A model generated the notes under the pieces. It searched no databases. It saw only the letters and a program-made list of their open reading frames with translations, and was not told where the DNA came from. Shown here piece by piece: positions 11,502 to 21,866 of a stretch of 64,000 nucleotides of DNA. This DNA is from Topomyia yanbarensis (Eukaryota > Arthropoda > Insecta > Diptera > Culicidae), in the NCBI RefSeq assembly GCF_030247195.1, contig NC_080672.1, positions 399,235,037 to 399,299,036 of the forward strand, read 5' to 3'. The position numbers were made by a program, and so were the translations under genes. Numbering within the stretch: position 1 is the first letter of the stretch; each line of letters starts with the position of its first letter.

Positions 11502-12530
11502 TATATTCTTCGTGCTGATATAACTGCTGCAAATTGGTAAATAGCTTCTGATTATTCTCACGAACGGCCAATTCTCAACCCCTAATATATAAACCAACAG
11601 TCATTATTTCACTCAGACAAGACCATGCGCATTCCCCAAGCACATTAAATGCTCCATGGATTAGTTTCCAAGTTGGTCAAATAAACACTAAACAAACAAA
11701 GAAATTTGTTTGATCAGTCCAAAAAAATGTCAGCTCGATTAGCATCAACCGACGGATACGTGTCCCCTTACAATGCCATAAAATCAAAGAACATTTAAAA
11801 TTACATGCGACAAAATATGTGCAATTCTGAATATAATAAAATAAAATCTACTTAATTATTTGCAATGAAATAAGTTCAGAGAAATTAGTTGCATAACCAA
11901 GATAGTTCATTTTCAAAGATAGTACTGTTGATGAATCACCTTATAAAATAGGTGATAAGGGACGCGGACGAAAATAGTTGACAACCGCCTGGCTTTTTGT
12001 AACAAAGTTCTCATGTACAGAAAGTTTCATTGAAATCTGAGAGGGGGCTGCCAACTCTGAATAGGATTTAGCGCGAAATTCGTCTTATGGTACTTGTTGC
12101 TAATATCTTATATTTTATCGAAAGTGTTCCAGTAACTACATATCAAATGAAATGATGCCTCTCCTGGCTTAAACGAGATGTTTTTGACACTTATTATTAT
12201 CATTGTTAAAAGCAATCATCACGAAGCGATCCAGTGAATGGAGTTGTAGCATCACTTTGCTCGCGGCATTTGATTCTGAATTGAAAAAAGGCTAAGAAAA
12301 TACGGACATTTTGATTTGTCCCATGGCCCATGTTTTCTATTTCTTCTTTACTCGCTATTGAGATGTTTCAATTCAGTAAAAATTATAAACAATCTTTTTC
12401 AGGTAAGCTGTAATTTCTACCAGCAGCGAAGGCAACAAAGATGCAATTTAAAAATGTTATAGTACATAAACAAGAAATAAATTTAAAAAAAAATCGCGTT
12501 ATGCAAACATTTTCTAAAACTTTCATCAAT
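11502..12530. other. Unannotated AT-rich stretch
   Basis: No gene, RNA or element end recognised. Confidence 0.5.
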
Positions 12531-12665
12531 TCCAGGCCAATAGGCCGGAAGTTATTGTTATTGCTGCCGATTAGGCCGTTTAGCCGAATGTCGTTCAGGC
12601 GAATTTTATTTCGCCGAAAGGGTCGTTTGGCCCAATAGCCATTTGACCGAATACTGATTGGCCGG
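12531..12665. repeat. Degenerate short array of GGCCGAAT/TTAGGCC-type motifs
   Basis: A series of motifs such as CCAATAGGCCGG, GATTAGGCCG, TTTAGCCGAATG, TTTCGCCGAAAGG, TTGGCCCAATAG and TTGACCGAATAC, spaced about 15-22 bp apart. A related series is at 20893-21010. It behaves as a diverged minisatellite or a motif-rich element fragment. Confidence 0.5.
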
Positions 12666-15340
12666 ACGCAACTTAATCGAAAGTCAAACTTTTATTCACA
12701 TATTTTGGTTATTTTGAATCGTTTCAATAAGCATAACTGAACAGCTATCAACAAATCTAGAATACGATATTTTATAAACAGTTCACTGACGTATTATGAA
12801 CAGTTCATATCGTTAGAGAGAAGGATATAATTGGAAACAAAATACAAATGTACTTTTTGTACTTTTCTTATAAAAGACACAAATATTATAAAAGACACAA
12901 ACACTTTTTCGCACAACAGAGCAATAATGTCTTTCGTAACAAATACATCCTCCTAACTACCCAGCAAAAATCATTGTCGATAAACACTCGGAAACAGCAC
13001 CACGTATGTATTACAAATTCCTTTAAGCCCAACCAAATCCAAGATGCTTTGAATATGCCAAAATAAACATGACTGCTTACTTCTCAGATCCCCTATACCT
13101 CCACCCTCTCCATTCTCTATACAATCTATCAACTTTTGTCAGCACGATGTCACTCCCAGCTGCTCAGCGTGAGCACATTTTCACAATTTTCCTAGCCTGG
13201 AAGTACCCCCATATCACGAAGGATTTGTCACATTTTCCGGTTTGACTGCGTCCGGTTGCCGGTGCCAAATCTTCTCTGCCATATTGGGGAATCATATAGC
13301 ACGCGGCGGCACTGCCACTCAACGAAGCATGAGGAATGTAATAAATATTATTTTCTTTGCAGCAGCTTTTCATACCGCCTGGGATGTATTTTTTGTGCGT
13401 TTCTATTTGTAAAATTTAGTTATTTTGTCAGGAAGGTAAAGGAATTTCCTGTGGTGTTTTGTAGATATACATACTAATGATGTTTATGATTTTTTTCATT
13501 TTTTTTTCTTGCTTTAGACCTTTCAATAACATAAATTGTCACTAGCATTTTAATTTCAAATAAATATTTTTTTTGGACAGATCAAACTTTTGCACACATG
13601 AGCAATCTCATCATCCGACATGGGTCAGAACCGAAAATAGCATTGCTGATAGTGAAAGCTTGAATCCTGCCTGTCATTCGGTACCCCCCGCAAGATTTTA
13701 TCATAGGCGCATTATTTGTTGAGGGTAAGGATGAAAAGTTATGAATGTGCGAAAAGTTATGAAGAAGAAGGCAAACATTGTGTTCTCCCTATAGCAATCA
13801 AATTCCATTGCGCTGGAAGTTTGACACAAAACAAGATACCAGCGTAGCATTTCCTGTCGGATTGTGGATTAGTTATTTGTCGAATAATAGCGAAACGATA
13901 TCCATGATCATTTTTGACTAAAAATATTTCGCCTTCCAGCGGCTACTATGTTTTCGTATCGCGACGAAACTTTGAGCTCGTTTCATTGTCATTTGTTTAT
14001 TTCAAACTTACATACAGTTCAAGTTCCGAACTTGTTTCTGATGAGAGGACAGATTTATTTGTTACTGTTTCTTCCTCGTTCATTGTTGCACAGTGGGACG
14101 CCATATGTTTAAAATCTGACCTTATTAGTTATTATTTTGAGGCTGACATGACAACGATGTTGTGTGATCCCGGAAATGAAATGTGTACGGCAATCATAAC
14201 ACAAAAGGCGCTTCATTCCAACAAACTCGACTGTGCAAAAATAGTGCTAGTATAGCTAACGCTGTTGGCATATTTGCACAGAAGATTGTTTGCCAAATAA
14301 GTCAGACATACGATGACGAATACAAGGCAGTCGGGTACCAATAAAGCACAGGTCAAGTTAGGCTTATGAGCAAAGGTTCCTGAAACCAAACATATTAAAG
14401 CGGGATGAAAGATTTATGGAAACAGTTTATCGCCAGCTTCAAAGCACCTTAAAAGTTGAAAATTTAACGACCTGTTACCAGTACATTAATTGAAAATGAA
14501 TGCTACATCGCACCTCCTACGAACGCGTTCACCAATCTCGTCAAACGAACCGGAGCAAATCTCATTAGGGCCAAATCGGAAATAACCAACTCAACTCACC
14601 CCGCCGGGAGATTGCGCCGTCAAAAGGGATGACGGGAGAACACTCCCGCGGGGGTAGCCTAATGGAATCAATTTCGGTTAAATTACTTTAGACATTGAAC
14701 ACGACAGCGATAGTAGGTACCTATCTACACACAGAAGCTTGAAAGTAAATGAACAATCGCGCTGCCAATCGAGTTCTTCGGAGCAGCGGCGTGCGGTGGC
14801 CACGTCGCCGTCGCGTCGCCAGCTCGAGGGCTCCTATCTTGCCGTATGCCACGTTCGACGATAAATTCAATTAATAAACGTTCATCGTCTCGGGAGATTT
14901 GGGCTCACCACGGCCATCATTGTCTGCCATTCGATGCTTATCTGTATAAAGAGAGAAATACGTACATATATGGTAGTGACATGAAAGATTCTAGAGCTAG
15001 GGATGCCCAGATGATTTTTTGTTGTGTTGTACAGCTTCTGGACATAATTTTTTTCGAGAGCATACCATCAGCTCGGAAGACTCTGTTTTTCAAATAACTA
15101 TTTAGCAGTATTTTTTTCGAGAGTTGTCCAACTGCAGTTATACAGCTGGGTTCTCGGAAGGGCTTCACGTCAGTATCACTCACTACAATTGCAGACGAGA
15201 CAGAAAATGTCGCCCACTAAAACACTGCGTAAGGACAATTGCAGCGGGCCATGATTCTGATTGTGAAATTGGGTGTACGGTTCAATTGCGCGAGCGTGGA
15301 AGCTCTACGATCGCGTGGGAATGAGCGTTTATTTATGCGC
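12666..15340. other. Low-repeat stretch, no gene assigned
   Basis: Parts are more GC-rich than the surroundings (13170-13370 and 14490-14850, with several CG-rich words). A 113-codon frame at 13914-14255 begins at TTG and lacks a domain. A CACAGTGGGAC word at 14093-14103 resembles the ends of the 60.5-kb element but has no partner nearby. This could be regulatory or untranslated sequence of a neighbouring gene; I cannot show it. Confidence 0.3.
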
Positions 15341-17230
15341 ATTTATTCAGATTATAAGTTAATCTGATTATAATTGCTGTAGCGCTCACTAAATCATTGG
15401 GGAGTTTTGAGTTTGCGTATTTGTGCGCGAATGATCGTGATTACATGTTTTTCTTTGTGTATTATCGCGAAAGAATCGGGCGTTTGCAAGTAAACGTGTT
15501 CGATCGCGTAAGCGTTTGTATGTCACGTGAACGTTAATATGTCGCGTGTGTATGTAACTTCACGTGTAAATTCGATTCTAAAACCATTTTCATATTCGCG
15601 TGTGTTCTTGGATGATCGCGCGGGCCATAAATTTGGTATTTAATTTTCAGTGTATGGTTCAGAAGCTAGAAGAGAGTGAGTTCTTTCATATCACTAGAGT
15701 TCCCGGTCATGTCTGCATGGAACGTGCTGTCTAGTGGATATGAGTGTGTTTTCTCCTGATTGGTCAAACTGAAGGCATAGACCTAGGCTGCAAGGGCCGA
15801 ATGTATGGACTTCCGGACTTAACTGATTCATGATCGCACGTGCACGGGTGTTTATAGGTTCATTCTTAAGACCGTGTTTGACAATTTATAAGTGCTAAAA
15901 CGTTCACTTAGTCACCGGGATGTTATCCTGGATGCAGGTGGATGATCGCGAAGCGCTTGAGCGCTTGTATGTTGAATTGTTTGTCGCGACTACTAGCATG
16001 TATTTCGATTTGTATTTGATTTTATAACCATGTTGCCATGCCATTCGTATATTCGTGTGTATTCTTTATCCCCTTCATGCCCATGTTGTTTGTGGACAGT
16101 AACGTATTAAAACATCTATAACTTTTAATTGGGATAAGATTTGCTCACAAAAACAATGTGACTACTGCCTTACAATTGAGTATTAACAGCTACATGAATC
16201 AGCACGAGAATTGAAGTTATTACAATTAGTCTGATTGGATTCCGATGGAGCAGTGCTGCCAGGGACAGTTAACGTTGACGACGGAAAATGATTTTTTCAC
16301 ATATCTTCTTTATGGTGCAACATCCTAGGAGAATTGAGCATTGGAAGGTAAAATTTGAGCAGGTTGTAACATTGCGAAGGACGCACTATCTTTATCAAAA
16401 ATCTTTTCGTGTGTCTTGATCCCACCGTTTTTAATGAAAAATAGCTTTGAAACCCTACATACACTAGAAAAAAGTTGGGAATTAAAGGCTTAATGATTGC
16501 CCGTGGGCCGTTAGTCTGATACTTAATTTTTTTTTGCTAGACAAGAGTAAGTTTCACCATGTCACTAGAGTTTCCAGTCATGTCGCCATGAAATGTTTTG
16601 TCTAATGGATATCAGCGTTATAATTTTGATTAGTCCAACAGACGGCATGGACCTGGGCTGCTAGGATCGAAAATAAAGATTTCCGCACGGGACCAATTCA
16701 TTATCGCACGAACATGGGCGTTTGTAAGTTCCAGCTTGAAAAATCACGTTTATAAGTTTATTTGTGCTAAAACATTCACTTAATCACCGCGGGGTTTTCA
16801 TGTTTGCGGGACTGCTGGCTTTGTTGTGCGTGGATGATCGCGAGAGTCTTAAGCGTTTGAATGTTAAGGGGCCGATTTATGATCGCGCGAATACATGTAT
16901 TTGTAGGTCCGCAGTTGATACCGCGTTTATTAGTTTATAAGTGTTAAATCGTTCACGTAATCACCGTGATGTTTTCAACTATGCAACATCGCGGCCGTAA
17001 TTGTGCGTGGACTAGGCTCAAGCGTTTGTATGTTTACGTGTTTGTCGCATTTGCCAGCGTGTATGTAACTTCGCGTGGATAAATTCGGTTTTATAACCGC
17101 GTGGCCATTCGTATATTTGCGTGTGTTCTTGAATGATCGCTCGGACCGCAAATCTGATGCTTAATGTCCACTATACGCTGCAGATACTAGAAGATAGTTC
17201 TTCCATATCGCTAGAGTTCCCGGTCATCTA
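15341..17230 (+). repeat. Long-period degenerate repeats rich in GATCGCG
   Basis: Blocks recur several times. CACTAGAGTTCCCGGTCATGT is at about 15691 and variants of it are at 16561 and 17207. GGATGATCGCG-type words precede GCGTTTGTATGTT. The GTGTGTTCTTG-ATGATCGC block is at 15600 and 17125. Copies are diverged by point changes and indels, giving units of several hundred bases. The same family reappears at 37930-38520 and 38990-39150. A MITE (16067-16492) interrupts one unit. Origin as a satellite or as subrepeats of a large transposon is open. Confidence 0.6.
16067..16492 (+). mobile_element. MITE with CCCTTCATGCCCA terminus, copy 1
   Basis: About 425 bp align, in the opposite orientation, with 62823-63323. 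Shared blocks are GTTTGTGGACA, GTGCTGCCAGGGAC, AGGAGAATTGAGCATTGGAAGGT and GAAACCCTACAT. The left end TCCCCTTCATGCCCA mirrors the TIR of the other copy. The right end is more decayed (GGGAATTAAAGGCTTA). Confidence 0.65.
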
Positions 17231-17537
17231 AATGCCAGCAAATGATATTCATTTATCATTAAGGACAGTTGTATTCTATTAGGATTTTGTTACACTGTGC
17301 TGACCGGAAATTAATCGCACCTAAATTTATCCAATCCGATCTACCAGAATGAATTGAATCAAATGCTCGAATTGAACAGCGCCAAAAAGAGACCAACGAA
17401 TCCTAGGAAGGAAAAGATTGTACGCGAAACAATAGATTGCCTACTATTCTATCACATACGCCAGTTCTGCATCCTCTTCCAGACCCAGTTGTCACAAACA
17501 CTCAGACGAACACACAACAGACGCTTGAGCAGTACAG

Positions 17538-18355
17538 TTGGGTAGCAGGCTGACCAACGCAAGAGGTTACGGCTTGTTGGAAGCTCTGGCGAAGCTGGAT
17601 ATAAGACTGTACAACGAAGGTTCCACTAGCACATCGCGTGAAGACGGTCAGGAATCCATCATCGACATAACATTCTGCAGTCCTTCGCTGATAGATTACA
17701 TGAATTGGCCAGTTAGTGAGCAGTACACACATAGTGACAACCATACGATCCACTACACCATTGGTCAGGGCTACTGTATTACAATGCGGAGAGTAAGGAC
17801 TGACGCGCGGAAGTGGAAAATAAAGGACCTCGACAAGGATTTTCGTGCTGACACCCCCTTCCAATTCCGAATACCGGTGAGCTGCTGAAAACAGTAACGA
17901 GGGCATGTGATGTAACAATTCCGAGGGAAATGGAACCAAGGAACTGTCAGCGTCCGGCGTACTGCAGGAGCAAAGGTCAGCATCCTCCGAGCTGTCTGCC
18001 TAAAAAGCAGAAGACGCGTTCAAAGATCTGAGACAGCCAGACGCGAGTGTAGTGGGGAAATTCTCACCGTGTCGTGTTCGAGTCCAAGTATTTGAAGCAG
18101 TTTTTGTCCCGGCATGGATGCTTCCGGAAGTATCTGCATCGGTTTGGACATGCTTTGCCCGGAGTGTAGGAGACACGTAAACACGTGGTTTCCGAATGCC
18201 ATAGATTCGAAGCTGTTCGAAGGGGTATGCCTGGTGAGACAGTTGATGTGCCATGACGAGCATATCTGGGATGCTGTCAACAAAGTGGTTACGAGTATAC
18301 TCTCCAAGCTGCAGAGAAAGGGGCGCAGGGACCAACAAAGTAGCATCATCAGCTA
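17538..18355 (+). pseudogene. Internally deleted R1-like non-LTR ORF2 remnant
   Basis: The first part (17538-17800) encodes TNARGYGLLEALAKLDIRLY, then IIDITFCSPSLIDY and HSDNHTI. These are the C-terminal motifs of an apurinic-type endonuclease domain, including the S-D-H-like block with H changed to N. Frameshifted sequence continues to about 18030. It is joined directly to a C-terminal zinc-knuckle region near 18110-18355 (GCFRKYLHRFGHAL, then HVV-ECHRFEAVR in a shifted frame). The entire reverse transcriptase domain is missing. In an intact R1-group element these parts flank the RT and act in target nicking and RNA binding. The clade is inference. Confidence 0.6.
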
Positions 18356-18781
18356 GAAAGCCGTCGTGAAACCACTCTCCGTTGGTGTAGACACCTAGCC
18401 CCACCGCTAGGGACCAGTTGAGTAGTACGCGACGTAGTACCTGGAATCGCTGGAAAGACCTCAGCACCTACTGGTTGACCCGTTGAGTAGGCTAGGTCCA
18501 CTGTCGGTACGAAGCGGAGAAATCTACCCCCGGCAAATCACAGTAGGGTAGATTCACCACCGTGAACTATCCTACTCATGTTACCTAATTCCCTTACGAA
18601 ACAGACATCTGTAGTAGGAGAAATTCCGCTACCAGGGAGCGGAGAAATACTCTCAGTCGATAATATCCGAGTAGATCGGGATAAAACTGGGTGCTACATA
18701 ACTCAAGGAAGCAGATATCGGTGTCCGGAGAAGTTTCTCCGTCGGGTGAGTCTAAGTCGGAGAACCGTGAGTTCACCTTCC
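18356..18781. other. Short non-coding stretch before the hexamer array
   Basis: Contains a CTACCC...GGGTAG inverted pair at 18519-18552 and GGAGAAAT words repeated with variation (18510, 18617, 18640, 18727). It is probably retrotransposon 3' UTR or older repeat sequence. Confidence 0.35.
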
Positions 18782-19592
18782 ACGTCCAAGTCCAAGTCCA
18801 AGTCCAAGTCCAAGTCCAAGCCCAAGTCCAAGTCCAAGTCCAAGTCCAAGTCCAAGTCCAAGTCAAAGTCCAAGTCCAAGTCCAAGTCCAAGTCCAAGTC
18901 CAAGTCCAAGTCCAAGTCCAAGTCCAAGTCCAAGTCCAAGTCCAAGTCCAAGTCCAAGTCCAAGTCCAAGTCCAAGTCCAAGTCCAAGTCCAAGTCCAAG
19001 TCCAAGTCCAAGTCCAAGTCCAAGTCCAAGTCCAAGTCCAAGTCCAAGTCCAAGTCCAAGTCCAAGTCCAAGTCCAAGTCCAAGTCCAAGTCCAAGTCCA
19101 AGTCCAAGTCCAAGTCCAAGTCCAAGTCCAAGTCCAAGTCCAAGTCCAAGTCCAAGTCCAAGTCCAAGTCCAAGTCCAAGTCCAAGTCCAAGTCCAAGTC
19201 CAAGTCCAAGTCCAAGTCCAAGTCCAAGTCCAAGTCCAAGTCCAAGTCCAAGTCCAAGTCCAAGTCCAAGTCCAAGTCCAAGTCCAAGTCCAAGTCCAAG
19301 TCCAAGTCCAAGTCCAAGTCCAAGTCCAAGTCCAAGTCCAAGTCCAAGTCCAAGTCCAAGTCCAAGTCCAAGTCCAAGTCCAAGTCCAAGTCCAAGTCCA
19401 AGTCCAAGTCCAAGTCCAAGTCCAAGTCCAATACCAAATCCAAGTCCAAGTCCAAGTCCAAGTCCAAGTCCAAGTCCAAGTCCACGTCCACGTCCAAGTT
19501 CAAGTCCAAGTCCAAGTGCAAATCCAAGTCCGAGTCCAAGTTCCAGTTCAAGTTCAAGCCCAAGTGGAAATCTAAGTTCAAATCCAAGTCCA
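18782..19592. repeat. Hexanucleotide tandem array (CCAAGT)n, ~810 bp
   Basis: About 135 head-to-tail copies of a 6-bp unit, almost perfect from 18860 to 19430. The edges are degenerate, with CCCAAG, CAAATC, CACGTC and TTCAAG variants. As the unit is six bases and has no stop in any phase, all six frames are open (KS, VQ, SK / LD, GL, TW dipeptides). A frame from 18578 to 19723 therefore looks like a 381-residue protein but is a repeat by-product. Confidence 0.95.
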
Positions 19593-19611
19593 TGGTGTTG
19601 GTTGTAGTAGA

Positions 19612-20245
19612 TCAATTTGGTTTAGTTGTTTTGGCACATGGATTATTGTTGTGTGCCATCTGGTTACAGAACTGGAACGTGGGCGTTTCTCTAGTGTATG
19701 TGCATAGGGTTTTATGTATGTAGTTATAACCTTGAGATAATCTGCCTTCGAAAATCACGTAAGACAGTGTGGGTTGGTTCAGCCTCATTCGCACCACCCG
19801 AGCGCTGTTGAGAATGCCAGGGAAAAAGTTTCTACAAGTGTTGTTTGGAACGAATTCCACTTTTCCATACTTCGACAAGAATCTTAATATAATAAGACAG
19901 TGCGTGGTGCCAGATCGTGGAGGCGAATTTCCGTAAGATCAAGGTCCATATGCATAGGGATCTTCGTTTTGACGTTTAAATATTCGACGTCGTCGATGAT
20001 GTCGACGTGAACGTATGTTATTCTTCGTTACGAAGCTCGGCGAAGGAGTTGGAGTTGCATGTTATTAGTACAATTTGTCTCGTAAGATGTAGCTGTATGT
20101 GTAAAACTTCTGTAAGAACAAGTTCCATTTCTACCTTGTTCAACTGTTCCACCTCGCACACTGTATGTCTAAGACGGATCTTTGAAAAGTCAATCGCGAT
20201 TGTGTTCTCCCGTAATGGGCGAAATTTATTTTGTGGGTTACTCAT
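19612..20245 (-). pseudogene. Gag-like ORF1 remnant of a Jockey-type non-LTR retrotransposon
   Basis: Read on the minus strand, 20245-20018 gives an N-terminal segment (ending TEVLHIQLHLTRQIVLIT), then a frame change into IPMHMDLDLTEIRLHDLAPR at about 19960-19900. The frame 19878-19612 then starts MSKYGKVEFV and continues NFFPGILNSARVVRMRL. It ends in a decayed zinc knuckle FQFCNQMAHNNNPC, in which the first Cys is Phe. This order matches nucleic-acid-binding ORF1 proteins of mosquito Jockey-type elements. It carries frameshifts and abuts the hexamer array on its 3' side. No ORF2 follows. Confidence 0.65.
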
Positions 20246-20259
20246 TTTACTTACAGTCT

Positions 20260-20885
20260 AGAGTAACGGATTTTTGTTACACGCATACTTTGAGTGCCGC
20301 GGCGCGGGTTGTATTTTTCTGATCTGCACGAGATGGGGAAGCAGACCAAGTTACAGGGTGTCTCCACTGGGATTTTTCAGATAAAGGAATAATTAAACAA
20401 AGTTGTCGTCTAATGTAGCTACGAAAATGTGCCACTTTGTCGGACTTAAACTAATGTTTGAGTAATCCGGGCAAATGGCTCACAGTTTTGCATGCGAGTT
20501 GCCCCCATTGTCGACGGCGGGTTTGAGGCCTCCTCGCCTGGTGAACTCTCAGCGGCTTTGCGTCGCTTCCGATCCTTGCTCTCGGTTATGCGGTAGAACC
20601 ACATTACACTGACTTTGCCGCAAGAATTAAAGCACTGTAGAAACCGATGGTACAGTAGGTGTACATATATTCAATAAGTTGTCGCTTTTAAAACATCGTT
20701 ACGTCCTGAAATAATAAAGCTTAAAATTATTTAATAGGACTGGCTAGCATTCTTTACATTATATATAATTCGGAAGAACAGCTCATGATAAAAAGAACAA
20801 TATAACAAATAATTGAGAAACAAGCAAAGCAAGCAAATCAACCGAGAATCACCGGAAGCTCGGTAGGATAAATTTCTACTTCTTT
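20260..20885. other. Unannotated stretch
   Basis: No gene recognised. It could include the 5' UTR of the minus-strand gag remnant. Confidence 0.35.
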
Positions 20886-20892
20886 TACCTAT

Positions 20893-21010
20893 CACTGTCG
20901 AATATTCGGCTTCTTGGCCCTCGGATTAATGTCCATTCGACCTATTGTCCATTTGTCTAATGTCCCTTCGGCCTAGTGTCCATTCGAACTAATGATCTTC
21001 GCCCTAATGG
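20893..21010. repeat. Degenerate array of CGGCCTAGTGTCCATTCG-type motifs
   Basis: About five units of roughly 20 bp, e.g. ATTAATGTCCATTCGACC, TATTGTCCATTTGTC, TAATGTCCCTTCGGCC and TAGTGTCCATTCGAAC. Related in kind to 12531-12665. Confidence 0.55.
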
Positions 21011-21059
21011 CGGGACTCCGTGCCACTATGTGGCGGTGTGGTCACCAATGAGAGTTTGA

Positions 21060-21455
21060 TATGCGAGAATCTGCTGAAGTGCGGGATTGGCTGTTTTAGG
21101 GACTCCTTTCCTCACCTGGTTGACTGAAATCGTACCCTTTAAATCTCTCATGGAAGTAACTGCGAAAACTATCAGGCAGTGCTAGAGGAACACCTGAAGC
21201 CCTACACTCGACGATTTCATTTGGCGAGAACATCATTTCAACGGAACAACGCTTCGATACACGGGATAAAGTCTACAGATAATTGGTTGGCTTGAGAGAT
21301 GATTCCTTTTCTCGAGTGGTCTCCTCTTTCTCCAGACTTTAACTCAACTGAAAATGTCTTTGATATAATTAATCGCGATGTATAGACATCGCAAAACATT
21401 CGATTGACAGTAAATGCTGTGAGAATGAAATTTCTTAATACTCCAAAATAATGCA
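21060..21455 (+). pseudogene. Tc1/mariner transposase fossil (C-terminal part)
   Basis: Broken frames read NCENYQAVLEEHLKPY, then ARTSFQRNNASIHGIKS, WLA, stop, EMIPFLEWSPLSPDFNSTEN, VFDIINRDV. This matches the C-terminal half of Tc1-type transposases: a Y--VLEEHL-PY block, the FQ-DNA-H block holding the second catalytic Asp, and the SPD-NP-EN block holding the third acidic residue. Here the catalytic Asp of FQQDNA is Asn, and stops interrupt the frame, so it is dead. No terminal repeats were matched to it. Confidence 0.65.
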
Positions 21456-21619
21456 ATTAGATGCAATACAAAAAATCCTACCTAATTTCTAACACGTATT
21501 ATCGCGTCAAAATGGACGTACTATCGAAGGTACGTACGGTCTGAAATACACCAACACCAAAATAAATCAACAATGACTTTCCGGTATATAAATCAGTGAT
21601 TTGAAATCATCCAATTAAA

Positions 21620-21866
21620 TGGTCGGTGTTAAGTCAGACCGGACTAAGTCGCAAAACATCGAAAAATGAGATGATAGCACTGGATAAAGAATTTCTTTAG
21701 CTACATTAGACTTTTGCCAGATTTCAAATATGTAACAATAAACAAGAATTATGGCAAAAAATAATTTCCAATTATAATGTAAAGGATGCTGCGATTCGAT
21801 CTTTAAACTCGTTTTTCTCGAAATCAATATATTATCACATAGTCCGGTCTGACTTAACACCGACCA
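21620..21866. mobile_element. MITE with TGGTCGGTGTTAAGTC termini, copy 2
   Basis: Perfectly matching outer ends (TGGTCGGTGTTAAGTCAGAC and its complement) over at least 20 bp, 247 bp long. The interior matches copy 1 in opposite orientation. The flanks are A-rich (TTAAA and AATC), without an obvious TA pair. Confidence 0.75.

Noticed and set aside
13914..14255. 113-codon open frame as a gene
   Set aside because: Starts at TTG, has no domain, codon use looks random, and it includes a transposon-end-like word.
18578..19723. 381-residue Lys-Ser repeat protein and equally long frames in other phases
   Set aside because: All six frames are open because the 6-bp unit contains no stop. No gene structure surrounds it.
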